Positions 7,865 to 14,937 of a stretch of 25,349 bases of DNA are shown here, piece by piece. Below the pieces are notes generated by a model. That model was not told the DNA's origin, ran no database searches, and was given only the letters and a program-made list of their open reading frames with translations. A program made the translations under genes and the position numbers. Numbering within the stretch: the stretch's first letter is position 1; each line of letters starts with the position of its first letter. The stretch is taken from positions 1 to 25,349 of the forward strand of contig JAEZRP010000018.1 in the NCBI GenBank assembly GCA_023444095.1, read 5' to 3'. The DNA is from Bacillota bacterium (GTDB lineage Bacteria > Bacillota > Clostridia > Christensenellales > Aristaeellaceae).

Positions 7865-8923
7865 CTATTCGATGCTCCACAGCTCCTTGAGCCGACGGAT
7901 TGTGAAATCCCATTTGTCGGTCTTAGGGCGGCAGACGGTGTTTTGATTAGCGAAGAAGCCATATTCAGAAACCGCTTTGTTCTTCGGAATCACCTTATCC
8001 CATTTGACCTTGACAAGGAACTCCTCCTTCTCTTGCGGAGCATCTTTATGGTATTTTGCCGTCAAGGGCAAATCAAAGAAGCTCGTTTCCTCACCGTTTT
8101 GCTCAAATTGAACCTCACGAGCTGGCTTTGCTGGCTCTGTGACGGTTCCTACTCCCACATAGCCCCCCTGGGGAATATAGACCCACACGCGATTGCCTGG
8201 CTCAAGGTTTAGCATTGTATTCGTATACCATGAACCGCCGCCCGCAGAGACAAAGCCATACTTCATAGCATCATCCCATGAACGCATGGCATCAACGCCA
8301 TAAGCAAAATAGTATTCACCGTTCCAGGTACGCGATGAGGTTTCATGAGGCTTCACGATGGTATCTTCTTCAAACATCCACGCACGACTTAAAAAGCGCT
8401 GCCCTTGATGGGCGAACACATTGAAGAAAAGCACGTTTATGCCAATGCCATACCCTTGCAAATAACGTATGATCCGTTCTGTGCTGCCGTCCATATTTGT
8501 GGCCACGATGACAATCTGAACATCACGGTCATCATTTTCTTCCGTAAGCTCTTTGCCGAATCGCTTTTTATAGGCGGCACTCAAGTCTTCGCCTTTTGAA
8601 AATTTCAGGTAGATTTCGGCAAGTTGGTCGGCATCGACGGATTTAACCCACGAAGCATAGTCTAGTGCTTGTGCAGTAACCTCGCGCGGCGTCATGTTTT
8701 TCTTGAGCTCCACGACTATGAGATTCCCGCCCATATCAATACAAAGCAGATCAATCCTGCCGCCAAACAACGTGATCACTTGCCGCCCGACGATCATCCA
8801 ATTCTCGCTCAGTAAACTGATATGCTCGGAGATCAAGCCCTCAAGTTCATTTTCGCTAAGTAGCTCAGCCGTCAGAAGTTCTTTCTTCTCATCCAAGGAC
8901 CAAATGGTTTGCTTAATTGCCAT
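7865..8923 (-). CDS. PD-(D/E)XK nuclease, NucS/DUF91-like, with a C-terminal PUA/EVE-like module
   Basis: The 352-residue protein has an N-terminal nuclease domain. LEGLISEHISLL is followed by GRIDLLCID and LIVVELKKNMT, giving the Asp and the ExK of a PD-(D/E)XK site as in the C-terminal domain of NucS (DUF91). ALDYASWV follows, also typical. The C-terminal 140 residues (DAMKYGFVSAGGG, NRVWVYIP, GYVGVGTV, GFFANQNTVCRP) recur with such nucleases and look like a small beta barrel of PUA/EVE type; that fold call is inferred. ATG 8923 has GAGGG 7 nt upstream. It sits beside the type I system and a tRNA, suggesting a defence role. The substrate is unknown. Confidence 0.8.
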   Translation of the reverse strand: MAIKQTIWSLDEKKELLTAELLSENELEGLISEHISLLSENWMIVGRQVITLFGGRIDLLCIDMGGNLIVVELKKNMTPREVTAQALDYASWVKSVDADQLAEIYLKFSKGEDLSAAYKKRFGKELTEENDDRDVQIVIVATNMDGSTERIIRYLQGYGIGINVLFFNVFAHQGQRFLSRAWMFEEDTIVKPHETSSRTWNGEYYFAYGVDAMRSWDDAMKYGFVSAGGGSWYTNTMLNLEPGNRVWVYIPQGGYVGVGTVTEPAKPAREVQFEQNGEETSFFDLPLTAKYHKDAPQEKEEFLVKVKWDKVIPKNKAVSEYGFFANQNTVCRPKTDKWDFTIRRLKELWSIE

Positions 8924-8959
8924 TTGAGTACCCTCATATCCACATATTGCCTATGCAGT

Positions 8960-8988
8960 ATTATATCTTCGAATGTCAAAGAATGCAA
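8960..8988 (-). promoter_or_regulatory. Promoter of the NucS-like nuclease gene
   Basis: On the minus strand TTGCAT (8988-8983) and TATAAT (8965-8960) are 17 bp apart, with the start codon 36 bp further on. The gene therefore has its own promoter. Confidence 0.65.
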
Positions 8989-9093
8989 GAAATAATGGCG
9001 GGGCAGCGACCTATTTGCGTGGTGATACATATTGAGAGCAACGAAAAGCACATGCTATGGCCCATTACTTCATCCCGAAAGTAGGTGGGTGCA

Positions 9094-9240
9094 TCATTGC
9101 ACGATTACACGGGAGCCTTTGGAGATCGTGTATTTTTGAGTGCCCGCGAGGCGCATGATTCTGTCGCACGCGAACGTCAAAATGCCGCCTGTGAGCCCGT
9201 CCGTGTATTCCTGCAAAAAGAGCGCCGAAAGGCCAGTATT
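9094..9240 (-). pseudogene. Possible coding remnant next to the tRNA
   Basis: A minus-strand frame of 48 codons without a good start ends at 9094. It includes FLQEYTDGLTGGIL, then FACDRIM, then GTQKYTISKGSRVIVQ, which has protein-like composition but no family I recognise. It lies between the nuclease gene and the tRNA terminator, where a truncated island-end gene would be expected. Low confidence; the rest of 8924-9262 shows only the nuclease promoter. Confidence 0.25.
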
Positions 9241-9262
9241 TCAGGGCGATTTGCAGGCATAC

Positions 9263-9288
9263 AAAAAAGCCCGCCGCAACCGGCGAGC
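9263..9288 (-). terminator. Terminator of the tRNA-Arg transcript
   Basis: On the minus strand GCTCGCCG and CGGCGGGC pair (one G-T wobble) around the loop GTTG, followed by six T (9268-9263). It begins 32 bp after the tRNA 3' end. Confidence 0.8.
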
Positions 9289-9320
9289 TTATTTGCACCA
9301 ACTAATGTCGGTATTGATGG

Positions 9321-9394
9321 CGTCCCCGTCGGGATTCGAACCCAAGGCCTTTCGCTTAGGAGGCGAACGCTCTATCCTGCTGAGCTACGGGGAC
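9321..9394 (-). tRNA. tRNA-Arg (anticodon CCT)
   Basis: The 74-nt cloverleaf reads GTCCCCG ... CGGGGAC in the acceptor stem with discriminator G. A D-arm with AGCTCAG and a T-arm with GGTTCGAATCC are present. The anticodon stem is TTCGC/GCGAA with loop CTCCTAA, so the anticodon is CCT (9360-9358), reading AGG. The CCA end is not encoded. Its 3' end points to the low-GC island, and Arg-CCT tRNA genes are frequent integration sites, so this is a likely attachment site. Confidence 0.95.
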
Positions 9395-9428
9395 AGAAAA
9401 GCGGCTGCCCGTCGGAGCAGACTGATAT

Positions 9429-9457
9429 ATTATGGCACAGCGGACCCGGATTGTCAA
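9429..9457 (-). promoter_or_regulatory. Promoter of tRNA-Arg
   Basis: On the minus strand TTGACA (9457-9452) and CATAAT (9434-9429) are 17 bp apart, about 35 bp before the tRNA. Its -35 box lies 8 bp from the -35 box of the rightward glyS promoter, so the two are back to back. Confidence 0.75.
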
Positions 9458-9465
9458 GACCGATA

Positions 9466-9494
9466 TTGACATCCCTTTCGACCCATGGTATACT
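9466..9494 (+). promoter_or_regulatory. Promoter of the T-box/glyS transcript
   Basis: TTGACA (9466-9471) and TATACT (9489-9494) are 17 bp apart, giving a predicted start near 9501. The leader is then about 300 nt before the glyS start. Confidence 0.85.
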
Positions 9495-9524
9495 GGGCAA
9501 AATTTGATACGCGACAGGCTGCGA

Positions 9525-9778
9525 GAGGGATCAGTAGCCGCGCGCCCGATTTTCAGAGAGAAGATGGACGGTGCAAATCTTCATGAGGGCGGCGGGGAAG
9601 GCGCCCTTGAGCCGCGGCTCGAACGGGCAACCGAGTAGACGCCGCCGGGAGCTTCCCGTTACCGTGGAGCGGGGTATCGAGACTTTCCGTACCCATCAAG
9701 AGCAGTTCATCTGAATGCGGGTGGCACCGCGGATTTTATCAAAAAATTCGTCCCAAGCGAGCGCTTGGGATGTTTTTT
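9525..9778 (+). promoter_or_regulatory. T-box riboswitch controlling glyS, with terminator
   Basis: The leader has the T-box landmarks in order: AGTA near 9530, AGAGAG at 9555-9560, a GGTG-containing hairpin, a stem III region near 9635-9660, then the diagnostic GGGTGGCACCGCGG (9719-9732). Terminator TCCCAAGC/GCTTGGGA (9751-9770) with seven T follows. Uncharged tRNA pairs with the T-box bulge and favours the antiterminator; charged tRNA lets transcription stop. The gene it controls implies a glycine specifier; GGC at 9600-9602 after GAA is a candidate but was not proven by folding. Confidence 0.9.
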
Positions 9779-9802
9779 TATCTTCAGAAGGAGGAAACGG
9801 GC

Positions 9803-11149
9803 ATGACAATGGATCAGATCGTCGGATACGCAAATCACTATGGCTATGTCTTTCAGGGGAGCGAGATCTACGGCGGGCTCGCGAACACGTGGGACTACGG
9901 CCCGCTCGGCGCGCGCCTTAAAAATAACGTCAAGGACGAATGGCGACGCGCGTTCATCCAGGCGCGGGACCAGAGCTTCGAGCTCGATTCCGCCATCCTC
10001 ATGAACCCCATGGTCTGGAAGGCGAGCGGACACCTCGACGGCTTCACCGACCCGCTTCTCGACTGCAAAAGCTGTAAATCGCGGCACCGGGCGGACAATC
10101 TCATTGCGGACTTCGACCCCGCCGCGCACCCGGACGCAATGACGCTCCCCGCGATGCTTGCCTTCATCCGCGAGAACCGCGTGCCCTGCCCTCGCTGCGG
10201 GCGGAGCGACTTTACCGACATCCGCACATTCAACCTCATGTTCGCCACGCGGCGCGGCGTCACCGAGGAAGGCGCGGACACCATCTACCTGCGCCCGGAG
10301 AACGCGCAGGGCGAGTACGTCAATTACCTCAACCTCGCGCGCGTCGGGCGCTGCGCCCCGCCCTTCGGCGTCGGGCAGATCGGAAAGGCGTTCCGAAACG
10401 AGATCACCCCCGGCAACTTTACCTTCCGCACCATCGAGTTCGAGCAGATGGAATACCAGATGTTCGTAAAGCCCGGCACAGACGAAGCGTACTACGAGGA
10501 GTTCAAGCGTTTCGCCATGGACTTTCTCGTTTCCCTCGGCCTGTCGCGCGAGAAACTGCGCTTCCGCGACCACGAGAAGCTCGCGCACTACGCCAAGGCG
10601 GCGTGCGACATCGAGTACCTCTTCCCCTTCGGCTGGGGTGAAGTGAACGGCACCCACAATCGGGGGGACTTCGACCTTTCACGCCATCAGGAGTTGTCCG
10701 GGCGGAGCATGGAGGCGCGCGACGAAGCGACGGGCGAAAGATACCTCCCCCGCGTCGTGGAATCCACCTGCGGCGCGGACCGCGTCGCGCTCGCGCTTCT
10801 CTGCGAGGGGCTGGTGGAGGAGGGCGAGCGGCTGGTGATGAAGCTCGCGCCCCGGCTCGCGCCGATCAAGATAAACATTCTGCCGCTCATCAAAAAGAAG
10901 CACGGGGAAAGGGCGCGCGCCCTCTACGAGGAGCTGCGGCGAAAATTCCCGGCCACGTACGACGAAGCGGGCAACATTGGGCGGCGCTATCGGCGCGGGG
11001 ACGCCGTGGGCACGCCCTTCGCCGTCACCGTCGACGACGACACGCTCGAGAAAAATACCGTGACCCTGCGCCACCGGGACAGCATGGAGCAGGAGACAAT
11101 CCCGGCGGAGGCGCTCGGCGCGCGCCTCGGGGCCGCGCTCGAACCATGA
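9803..11149 (+). CDS. glyS: Glycyl-tRNA synthetase (single-chain, dimeric type)
   Basis: The 448-residue class II enzyme attaches glycine to tRNA-Gly with ATP in the cytosol. ATG 9803 has GGAGG 8 nt upstream. Visible features are motif 1 around NPMVWKASGHLDGF, a zinc-ribbon insertion with Cys 88, 91, 129 and 132 (CKSC and CPRC), glycine-pocket RPENAQG (164-170), motif 2 FRNEITPGNF (about 197-206), and motif 3 GADRVALALL near 350. The anticodon-binding domain is the last 110 residues (PIKINILPL onward). This is the alpha-2 form found in many Gram-positive bacteria, not the alpha2-beta2 form. Symbol glyS is by convention for this form (also glyQS). Confidence 0.95.
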   Translation: MTMDQIVGYANHYGYVFQGSEIYGGLANTWDYGPLGARLKNNVKDEWRRAFIQARDQSFELDSAILMNPMVWKASGHLDGFTDPLLDCKSCKSRHRADNLIADFDPAAHPDAMTLPAMLAFIRENRVPCPRCGRSDFTDIRTFNLMFATRRGVTEEGADTIYLRPENAQGEYVNYLNLARVGRCAPPFGVGQIGKAFRNEITPGNFTFRTIEFEQMEYQMFVKPGTDEAYYEEFKRFAMDFLVSLGLSREKLRFRDHEKLAHYAKAACDIEYLFPFGWGEVNGTHNRGDFDLSRHQELSGRSMEARDEATGERYLPRVVESTCGADRVALALLCEGLVEEGERLVMKLAPRLAPIKINILPLIKKKHGERARALYEELRRKFPATYDEAGNIGRRYRRGDAVGTPFAVTVDDDTLEKNTVTLRHRDSMEQETIPAEALGARLGAALEP

Positions 11150-11188
11150 TGCCGCACTCCCCGTCCTCGCGGAAGATCAGATCAAAGA

Positions 11189-11209
11189 GGGGCGGCGCGC
11201 AGCCGCCCC
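11189..11209. terminator. GC-rich hairpin between convergent glyS and SpoU genes
   Basis: GGGGCGGC (11189-11196) pairs with GCCGCCCC (11202-11209) around GCGCA. No T tract follows on the plus strand; on the minus strand TCTTT follows, so it is a weak terminator candidate for the methyltransferase gene and possibly for glyS. Confidence 0.5.
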
Positions 11210-11224
11210 GGTCAACATGACAGA

Positions 11225-11953
11225 CTACACGAGTCCGTTTTTCCGGGCAAAGATGAAGGTACCGATCCCCATCGCCACCGCCACGTTCATCGAATCCACG
11301 TGCGCGGTCTGCGGGATCGTAATCACCTCGCCGACGTCAGAGAACGAGGCGGGCAGGCCCGTCGACTCGTTTCCGAAGATGAGGGAGAAGCGCATATCCG
11401 GGCAGGATGCCGCGTCCGGGGACCGGCCTGCGCCGAGCATGAACGGATAGAGCGCGTGCGCGGGGTGTGCAAGGCGGTACGCTTCAAACGTGTCGAACGC
11501 CTGAACGTTCAGCCAGAACAGCGCGCCGCGCGAGGCGCGGATCGTGCGCGGATGGAACGCATCCGCCGCGGGTTCGACGACGGCGACGTCCCGCACCCCG
11601 CAGGCGAGCGCCGTCCGGAGCATGGCCCCGAGGTTCCCCTCGTCCGTAACGCCCACGAGCACGATGTGGGGTCCGTCGTCCGCGATCGCCGCCGCGTACT
11701 TGGCGAACACCGCGAGCATGTATGTATTCTCCCGTTGATTGATGAGGCTGAAGTACCGCCCGCTGATGTGGAAGGGAATCCTCCACGCGCGGCAGAGCGC
11801 CTCCGTCTCCGCCTGCGCATCGCACCTGGGGTGCGCGTACACGGCCCGTACGATTCCGGGCCTCGCCCGGATGAGTTCGCGCGTCGTATAGTCTCCGGGC
11901 GCATAGGCCACGGACATCGAGCGCTTGTAGGGTTTGATCATTTCCTGCTTCAC
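11225..11953 (-). CDS. SpoU/TrmH-family RNA 2'-O-methyltransferase
   Basis: The 242-residue protein carries the three SPOUT motifs: DEGNLGAMLRTALACGV (motif 1), SLIFGNESTGLP (motif 2) and ITIPQTAHVDSMNVAVAMGI (motif 3, with the knot and SAM site). It would methylate the ribose of an rRNA or tRNA nucleotide; the target is not readable. The N-terminal 90 residues resemble the substrate-binding domain of this family. Start GTG 11953 has GGAG 10 nt upstream; ATG 11941 lacks proper spacing. It follows an unusual leader (promoter, terminator, 28-codon ORF), so expression is probably regulated. Related enzymes include housekeeping methylases and antibiotic-resistance methylases. Confidence 0.85.
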   Translation of the reverse strand: MKQEMIKPYKRSMSVAYAPGDYTTRELIRARPGIVRAVYAHPRCDAQAETEALCRAWRIPFHISGRYFSLINQRENTYMLAVFAKYAAAIADDGPHIVLVGVTDEGNLGAMLRTALACGVRDVAVVEPAADAFHPRTIRASRGALFWLNVQAFDTFEAYRLAHPAHALYPFMLGAGRSPDAASCPDMRFSLIFGNESTGLPASFSDVGEVITIPQTAHVDSMNVAVAMGIGTFIFARKNGLV

Positions 11954-12019
11954 GCGGCGCCCACTCCTTCATTTTAGAAAAATGCAGGATGCAGGGGCCC
12001 GCGAAGCGGACCACCGGTT

Positions 12020-12106
12020 CTATTCGCTCCATGCAAGGCCGGTTTTCCGCCGCGCGACGACCCTTGCATGGAGCATGCCGCTGAACGCATTCCGCGCATG
12101 CCTCAT
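12020..12106 (-). CDS. 28-codon leader ORF upstream of the SpoU gene
   Basis: ATG 12106 has a near-perfect GGAGGTG 6 nt upstream (12119-12113) and the ORF ends in TAG at 12022-12020. The peptide is Arg/Ala rich (MRHARNAFSGMLHARVV, then ARRKTGLAWSE) and has no family. It lies between an upstream terminator and the methyltransferase start 66 bp downstream, and contains both arms of a 13-bp inverted repeat. This is the layout of a regulatory leader peptide. A stand-alone function cannot be excluded. Confidence 0.5.
   Translation of the reverse strand: MRHARNAFSGMLHARVVARRKTGLAWSE
12026..12074 (-). repeat. 13-bp perfect inverted repeat inside the leader ORF
   Basis: GCTCCATGCAAGG (12026-12038) and CCTTGCATGGAGC (12062-12074) are exact reverse complements with a 23-nt loop. 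In the minus-strand mRNA this makes a strong hairpin that a ribosome translating the leader ORF must open. No T tract follows, so it is not a terminator. Confidence 0.85.
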
Positions 12107-12140
12107 GTGCTTCACCTCCCTCCCCCGTGAGAATGGACGC

Positions 12141-12175
12141 AAAAAAGCATCCCCTTCGCGTTGAAAAAGGGATGC
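12141..12175 (-). terminator. Intrinsic terminator in the SpoU leader
   Basis: On the minus strand GCATCCCTTT (12175-12166) pairs with AAGGGGATGC (12156-12147), 10 bp with one G-T, loop of 9 nt, followed by six T (12146-12141). It stands upstream of the leader ORF and the methyltransferase, so it would attenuate both. Confidence 0.85.
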
Positions 12176-12319
12176 GAACACAGTGCGGCATGCCGCGCGC
12201 GCGTTCATGCCATATGCCGTGCCATCCGATTTTCAACATGCGCAAAGCTCCGGCATAGCCGGCGCCTGACGCCTCGAAGATCGGACTACCTGATCACGGC
12301 ACACACCTCATCGTTTGAT
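12141..12319 (-). ncRNA. Structured 5' leader of unknown class (putative cis-regulatory RNA)
   Basis: From the predicted start near 12319 the minus-strand RNA runs about 180 nt to a terminator. TGCCGTG near its 5' end can pair with CACGGCA about 80 nt later, closing a multi-hairpin core (for example CCGGC TAT GCCGG). GTTGAAAA (12237-12230) is complementary to TTTTCAAC (12167-12160) in the terminator, which offers an antiterminator. I do not recognise the T-box signature or any riboswitch core I know. Only the pairing segments are seen; the fold is inferred. Confidence 0.5.
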
Positions 12320-12325
12320 GAGAAA

Positions 12326-12354
12326 AGTATACCCGGCGCGGCCCAGGCTGTCAA
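12326..12354 (-). promoter_or_regulatory. Strong promoter of the SpoU leader, with a palindrome at the start site
   Basis: On the minus strand TTGACA (12354-12349) and TATACT (12331-12326) are 17 bp apart. CTCATC GTTT GATGAG (12307-12322) overlaps the predicted start near 12319 and could be an operator or the first RNA hairpin. Confidence 0.85.
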
Positions 12355-12464
12355 GCACTTCCGTTTTACAACCGACGGTTGACGCGACCGCTTTCCCGCT
12401 TCGACAAGGGGCTCAGGCTCGTCGCCGAGGCATGGTCTGCCCGAGGCGCGGCGCGCCCGTCGCA

Positions 12465-12759
12465 ATGAAAATCGCGGACTTTGAAAGCATGCAGGGCAAG
12501 TGCGCGGACGGCCTTCGGGAGGCGTGCCGCGCGCTGAAAACGGGCGGAAGCCGTCTGTACAGCCCTTGAATGTCATGGGCGGCGAAAACACGGCGCGGTG
12601 GAGGAAGCTGATCGCCGAGGCGAACGACCCGGATCTGCGCGCACGGAGGCAACGCACATGACGGACGAACTGGAGGCGTCGGAGGCGGGTGGATTCCCTT
12701 ACCGGAACAACCTCATGCAATGGACGGCGGGGGATTTCTGCGTCTCGATCAAGGGATAA
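12465..12759 (+). pseudogene. Broken or unrecognised short coding frames
   Basis: Three consecutive short frames, each shifted against the last, cover this stretch. MKIADFESMQGKCADGL begins at 12465 and stops at 12569. ENTARWRKLIAEANDPDL lies in a frame stopping at 12661. The third runs 12658-12759 (MTDELEASEAGGFPYRNN, then LMQWTAGDFCVSIKG) and has GGAGG 8 nt upstream of its ATG. Codon use is like the neighbours'. It may be one gene broken by two frameshifts, or the last frame may be a true 33-residue protein. I recognise no family. The 12360-12464 part shows nothing else. Confidence 0.35.
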
Positions 12760-12780
12760 CCCCAAAAATTCGCCGCCCGG

Positions 12781-12811
12781 TTGACATTCCTTCCTCCCCA
12801 TGGTTTATAAT
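12781..12811 (+). promoter_or_regulatory. Promoter of the aldo/keto reductase operon
   Basis: TTGACA (12781-12786) and TATAAT (12806-12811) match consensus but have a 19-bp spacer, longer than ideal. The first start codon is 33 bp further on. Confidence 0.65.
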
Positions 12812-12844
12812 ATAGGCATGAAACCGCCGAGAGGAGTGATATAC

Positions 12845-13696
12845 ATGAAGGCGGCAAAGTTCTATGAACTTTCAAACGGCATTTCCATCCCGTCGATCGG
12901 CTTTGGCACATGGCAGATTCCCGACGGCCCGGTGGCGGTCGACGCCACGCGCGCGGCGCTCGAGATGGGCTACCGGCACATCGACACCGCGGCGATCTAC
13001 GGAAACGAGGAGAGCGTCGGAAGAGCGATCAGGGAATCCGGCGTCGCGCGCGAGGAGATCTTCCTCACCACCAAGCTTTGGAACGAGATGCACGGCTACG
13101 AGAACACGAAGGCGGCGCTCGAGGGGTCCCTCAAGCGGCTTGGAACCGACTATCTCGACCTCTACCTCATCCACTGGCCGAACCCGATGAAGTTCCGCGA
13201 CCAATGGCGGGAGGCCAACGCGGGCACCTGGCGCGCGTTCGAGGAATTCTACCGCGCAGGGCGCGTGCGCGCCATCGGCATCTCGAACTTCCACGAGCGC
13301 CACATCGAACCGCTCCTCAAGACCGCCGAAATCGCGCCCATGGTCAACCAGATCCGGCTTTGCCCGGGTGACACCCAGGAAGCCACGGTCGGCTACAGCC
13401 GCGAGAAGGGGATGCTGCTCGAAGCCTATAGCCCGCTCGGCAGCGGCAAAATCTTCGACGTGCCGGAAATGAAGATGATCGCCGAAGCGCACGGCAAAAC
13501 CGTGGCGCAGATCTGCGTGCGCTGGAGCCTCGAGCGGGGCTATCTGCCGCTCCCGAAGTCCAAGACGCCGGAGCGCGTTCGCGAGAACCTCGACGTGTTT
13601 GACTTCGAGCTGACGGACGAGGACCACAGGATCATTTCGGAACTCCCGGCGGGCTGCGCGGGCCTGTCGTCCGACCCTGACAAGACCGGTTTTTAG
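12845..13696 (+). CDS. Aldo/keto reductase (2,5-diketogluconate reductase-like, AKR5 type)
   Basis: The 283-residue cytosolic TIM-barrel enzyme would use NADPH to reduce aldehydes or ketones. The catalytic tetrad is visible: Asp and Tyr in GYRHIDTAAIYGNE, Lys in LTTKLW, His in LIHWP. The family signatures GISNF and LPKSKTPERVRENLDVFDF (cofactor-binding end) are present. ATG 12845 has GAGGAG 8 nt upstream. Length is normal. It is followed after 12 bp by an alcohol dehydrogenase in the same operon, so the pair probably handles carbonyl detoxification or alcohol formation. The natural substrate cannot be deduced. Confidence 0.92.
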   Translation: MKAAKFYELSNGISIPSIGFGTWQIPDGPVAVDATRAALEMGYRHIDTAAIYGNEESVGRAIRESGVAREEIFLTTKLWNEMHGYENTKAALEGSLKRLGTDYLDLYLIHWPNPMKFRDQWREANAGTWRAFEEFYRAGRVRAIGISNFHERHIEPLLKTAEIAPMVNQIRLCPGDTQEATVGYSREKGMLLEAYSPLGSGKIFDVPEMKMIAEAHGKTVAQICVRWSLERGYLPLPKSKTPERVRENLDVFDFELTDEDHRIISELPAGCAGLSSDPDKTGF

Positions 13697-13708
13697 GAGG
13701 ATATGCGA

Positions 13709-14887
13709 ATGCTGAACTTTGATTTCTATTCCCCGGCGCGCCTGCTCTTCGGGCGCGGCGAGGAAAGCCGGATCGGCGAACTTTTGAAGCCTCACGCCAA
13801 GAAAGCGCTCCTCCATTACGGCGGCGGGAGCATCAAAAGGAGCGGACTTTACGATCGCGTGGTCAAGTCCCTCAACGACGCGGGCGTTGACTTTGTGGAA
13901 CTCGGCGGCGTGAAGCCGAACCCCCGGCTATCGCTTGTTCACGAGGGCATCGCTCTTTGCAAGAAGGAGAACGTCGATCTCATCCTCGCGGTGGGCGGCG
14001 GAAGCGCCATCGACTCCGCCAAAGCCATCGCAATGGGCGTGTACTATGACGGCGACGTGTGGGAGGTCTACGAGGAAGGCAAGGAGATCGAGAAGGCGCT
14101 GCCGGTGGCGGTCGTCCTTACGATCCCGGCGGCGGGCAGCGAGGCGAGCGGAGACACCGTCATCACAAACGAGGAGAAACAGCTCAAGTACGGCTACGGA
14201 AGCCCGCGCCTGAGGCCGCTTCTGAGCGTCATGAACCCCGAGCTGTTCTTTACCCTCCCCAAAAACCAGATCGCAAACGGCGTGGCGGACATGATGAGCC
14301 ACGTGTTCGAGCGGTACTTTACGAACACGCTCCACACCGATCTCACCGACGCCTTGTGCGAGGCGACCCTCAAGACCATCATGAAAAACGCGCCGCTGGT
14401 GCTCGACGACCCCGCGAACTACGACGCGTGGAGCGAGGTGGGCTTCTCGGGCACGGTGGCGCACAACGGGCTCGTGGGCATGGGCCGCCGACAGGATTGG
14501 GCGTGCCACGGCATGGAACACGAACTCTCCGCGATCTACGACGTGGCGCACGGCGCGGGACTCGCGGTTCTGACGCCCGCGTGGATGACATACGTCTACA
14601 GGGACAATATCCCGATGTTCGCGCAGTTCGCGACGAACGTCATGGGCGTCGAGGGTTCGCTGCGCGACCCCGAGGCTCTGATCCTCGATGGCATCGACCG
14701 GCTGCGGCGGTTCTTCCGGCGCATGGGCCTGCCCGCGACGCTTTCCGAGCTCGGCATCGGGCCGGAGAAGCTTGAACGCATGGCCAAAAAGGCGACCGGC
14801 GAAGCGTTCGGGGAAGAATCCCCCATCGGCGGGCTCAAGAAGCTCTACTGGCAGGACGTGCTTGAAATCTACAGACTCGCGCGGTAG
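13709..14887 (+). CDS. Iron-containing alcohol dehydrogenase (butanol dehydrogenase/YugJ-like)
   Basis: The 392-residue group III alcohol dehydrogenase interconverts aldehydes and alcohols with NAD(P)H. The nucleotide site is GGGSAIDSAKAIA and is followed by PAAGSEASGD. Metal ligands are visible in NGVADMMSHVFERYF (Asp, His) and in WACHGMEHELSAIYDVAHGA (two further His). The best match by memory is the BdhA/YugJ/YugK group of Clostridia and Bacilli. ATG 13709 is chosen over ATG 13703 because AGGAGG lies 8 nt upstream of it. It is the second gene of the operon and ends at a strong terminator. Confidence 0.92.
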   Translation: MLNFDFYSPARLLFGRGEESRIGELLKPHAKKALLHYGGGSIKRSGLYDRVVKSLNDAGVDFVELGGVKPNPRLSLVHEGIALCKKENVDLILAVGGGSAIDSAKAIAMGVYYDGDVWEVYEEGKEIEKALPVAVVLTIPAAGSEASGDTVITNEEKQLKYGYGSPRLRPLLSVMNPELFFTLPKNQIANGVADMMSHVFERYFTNTLHTDLTDALCEATLKTIMKNAPLVLDDPANYDAWSEVGFSGTVAHNGLVGMGRRQDWACHGMEHELSAIYDVAHGAGLAVLTPAWMTYVYRDNIPMFAQFATNVMGVEGSLRDPEALILDGIDRLRRFFRRMGLPATLSELGIGPEKLERMAKKATGEAFGEESPIGGLKKLYWQDVLEIYRLAR

Positions 14888-14892
14888 CGAAC

Positions 14893-14937
14893 GAAGAACC
14901 GTCGGCCTGGAAAGGGTCGGCGGTTCTTCTGTTTTCT
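14893..14937. terminator. Terminator after the alcohol dehydrogenase
   Basis: GAAGAACCGTCGGCC (14893-14907) pairs with GGTCGGCGGTTCTTC (14915-14929), allowing wobbles, followed by TGTTTTCT. It abuts the stop codon of the convergent gene at 14937 and may serve both directions. Confidence 0.85.

Noticed and set aside
9707..10657. Minus-strand frame opposite glyS
   Set aside because: It is an antisense shadow of GC-rich codons, and it crosses the T-box terminator.
12141..12319. T-box identity for the SpoU leader
   Set aside because: There is no GGGTGGNACCGCG-like segment before the terminator and no AGTA/AGAGAG pattern, unlike the clear T-box at 9525-9778.
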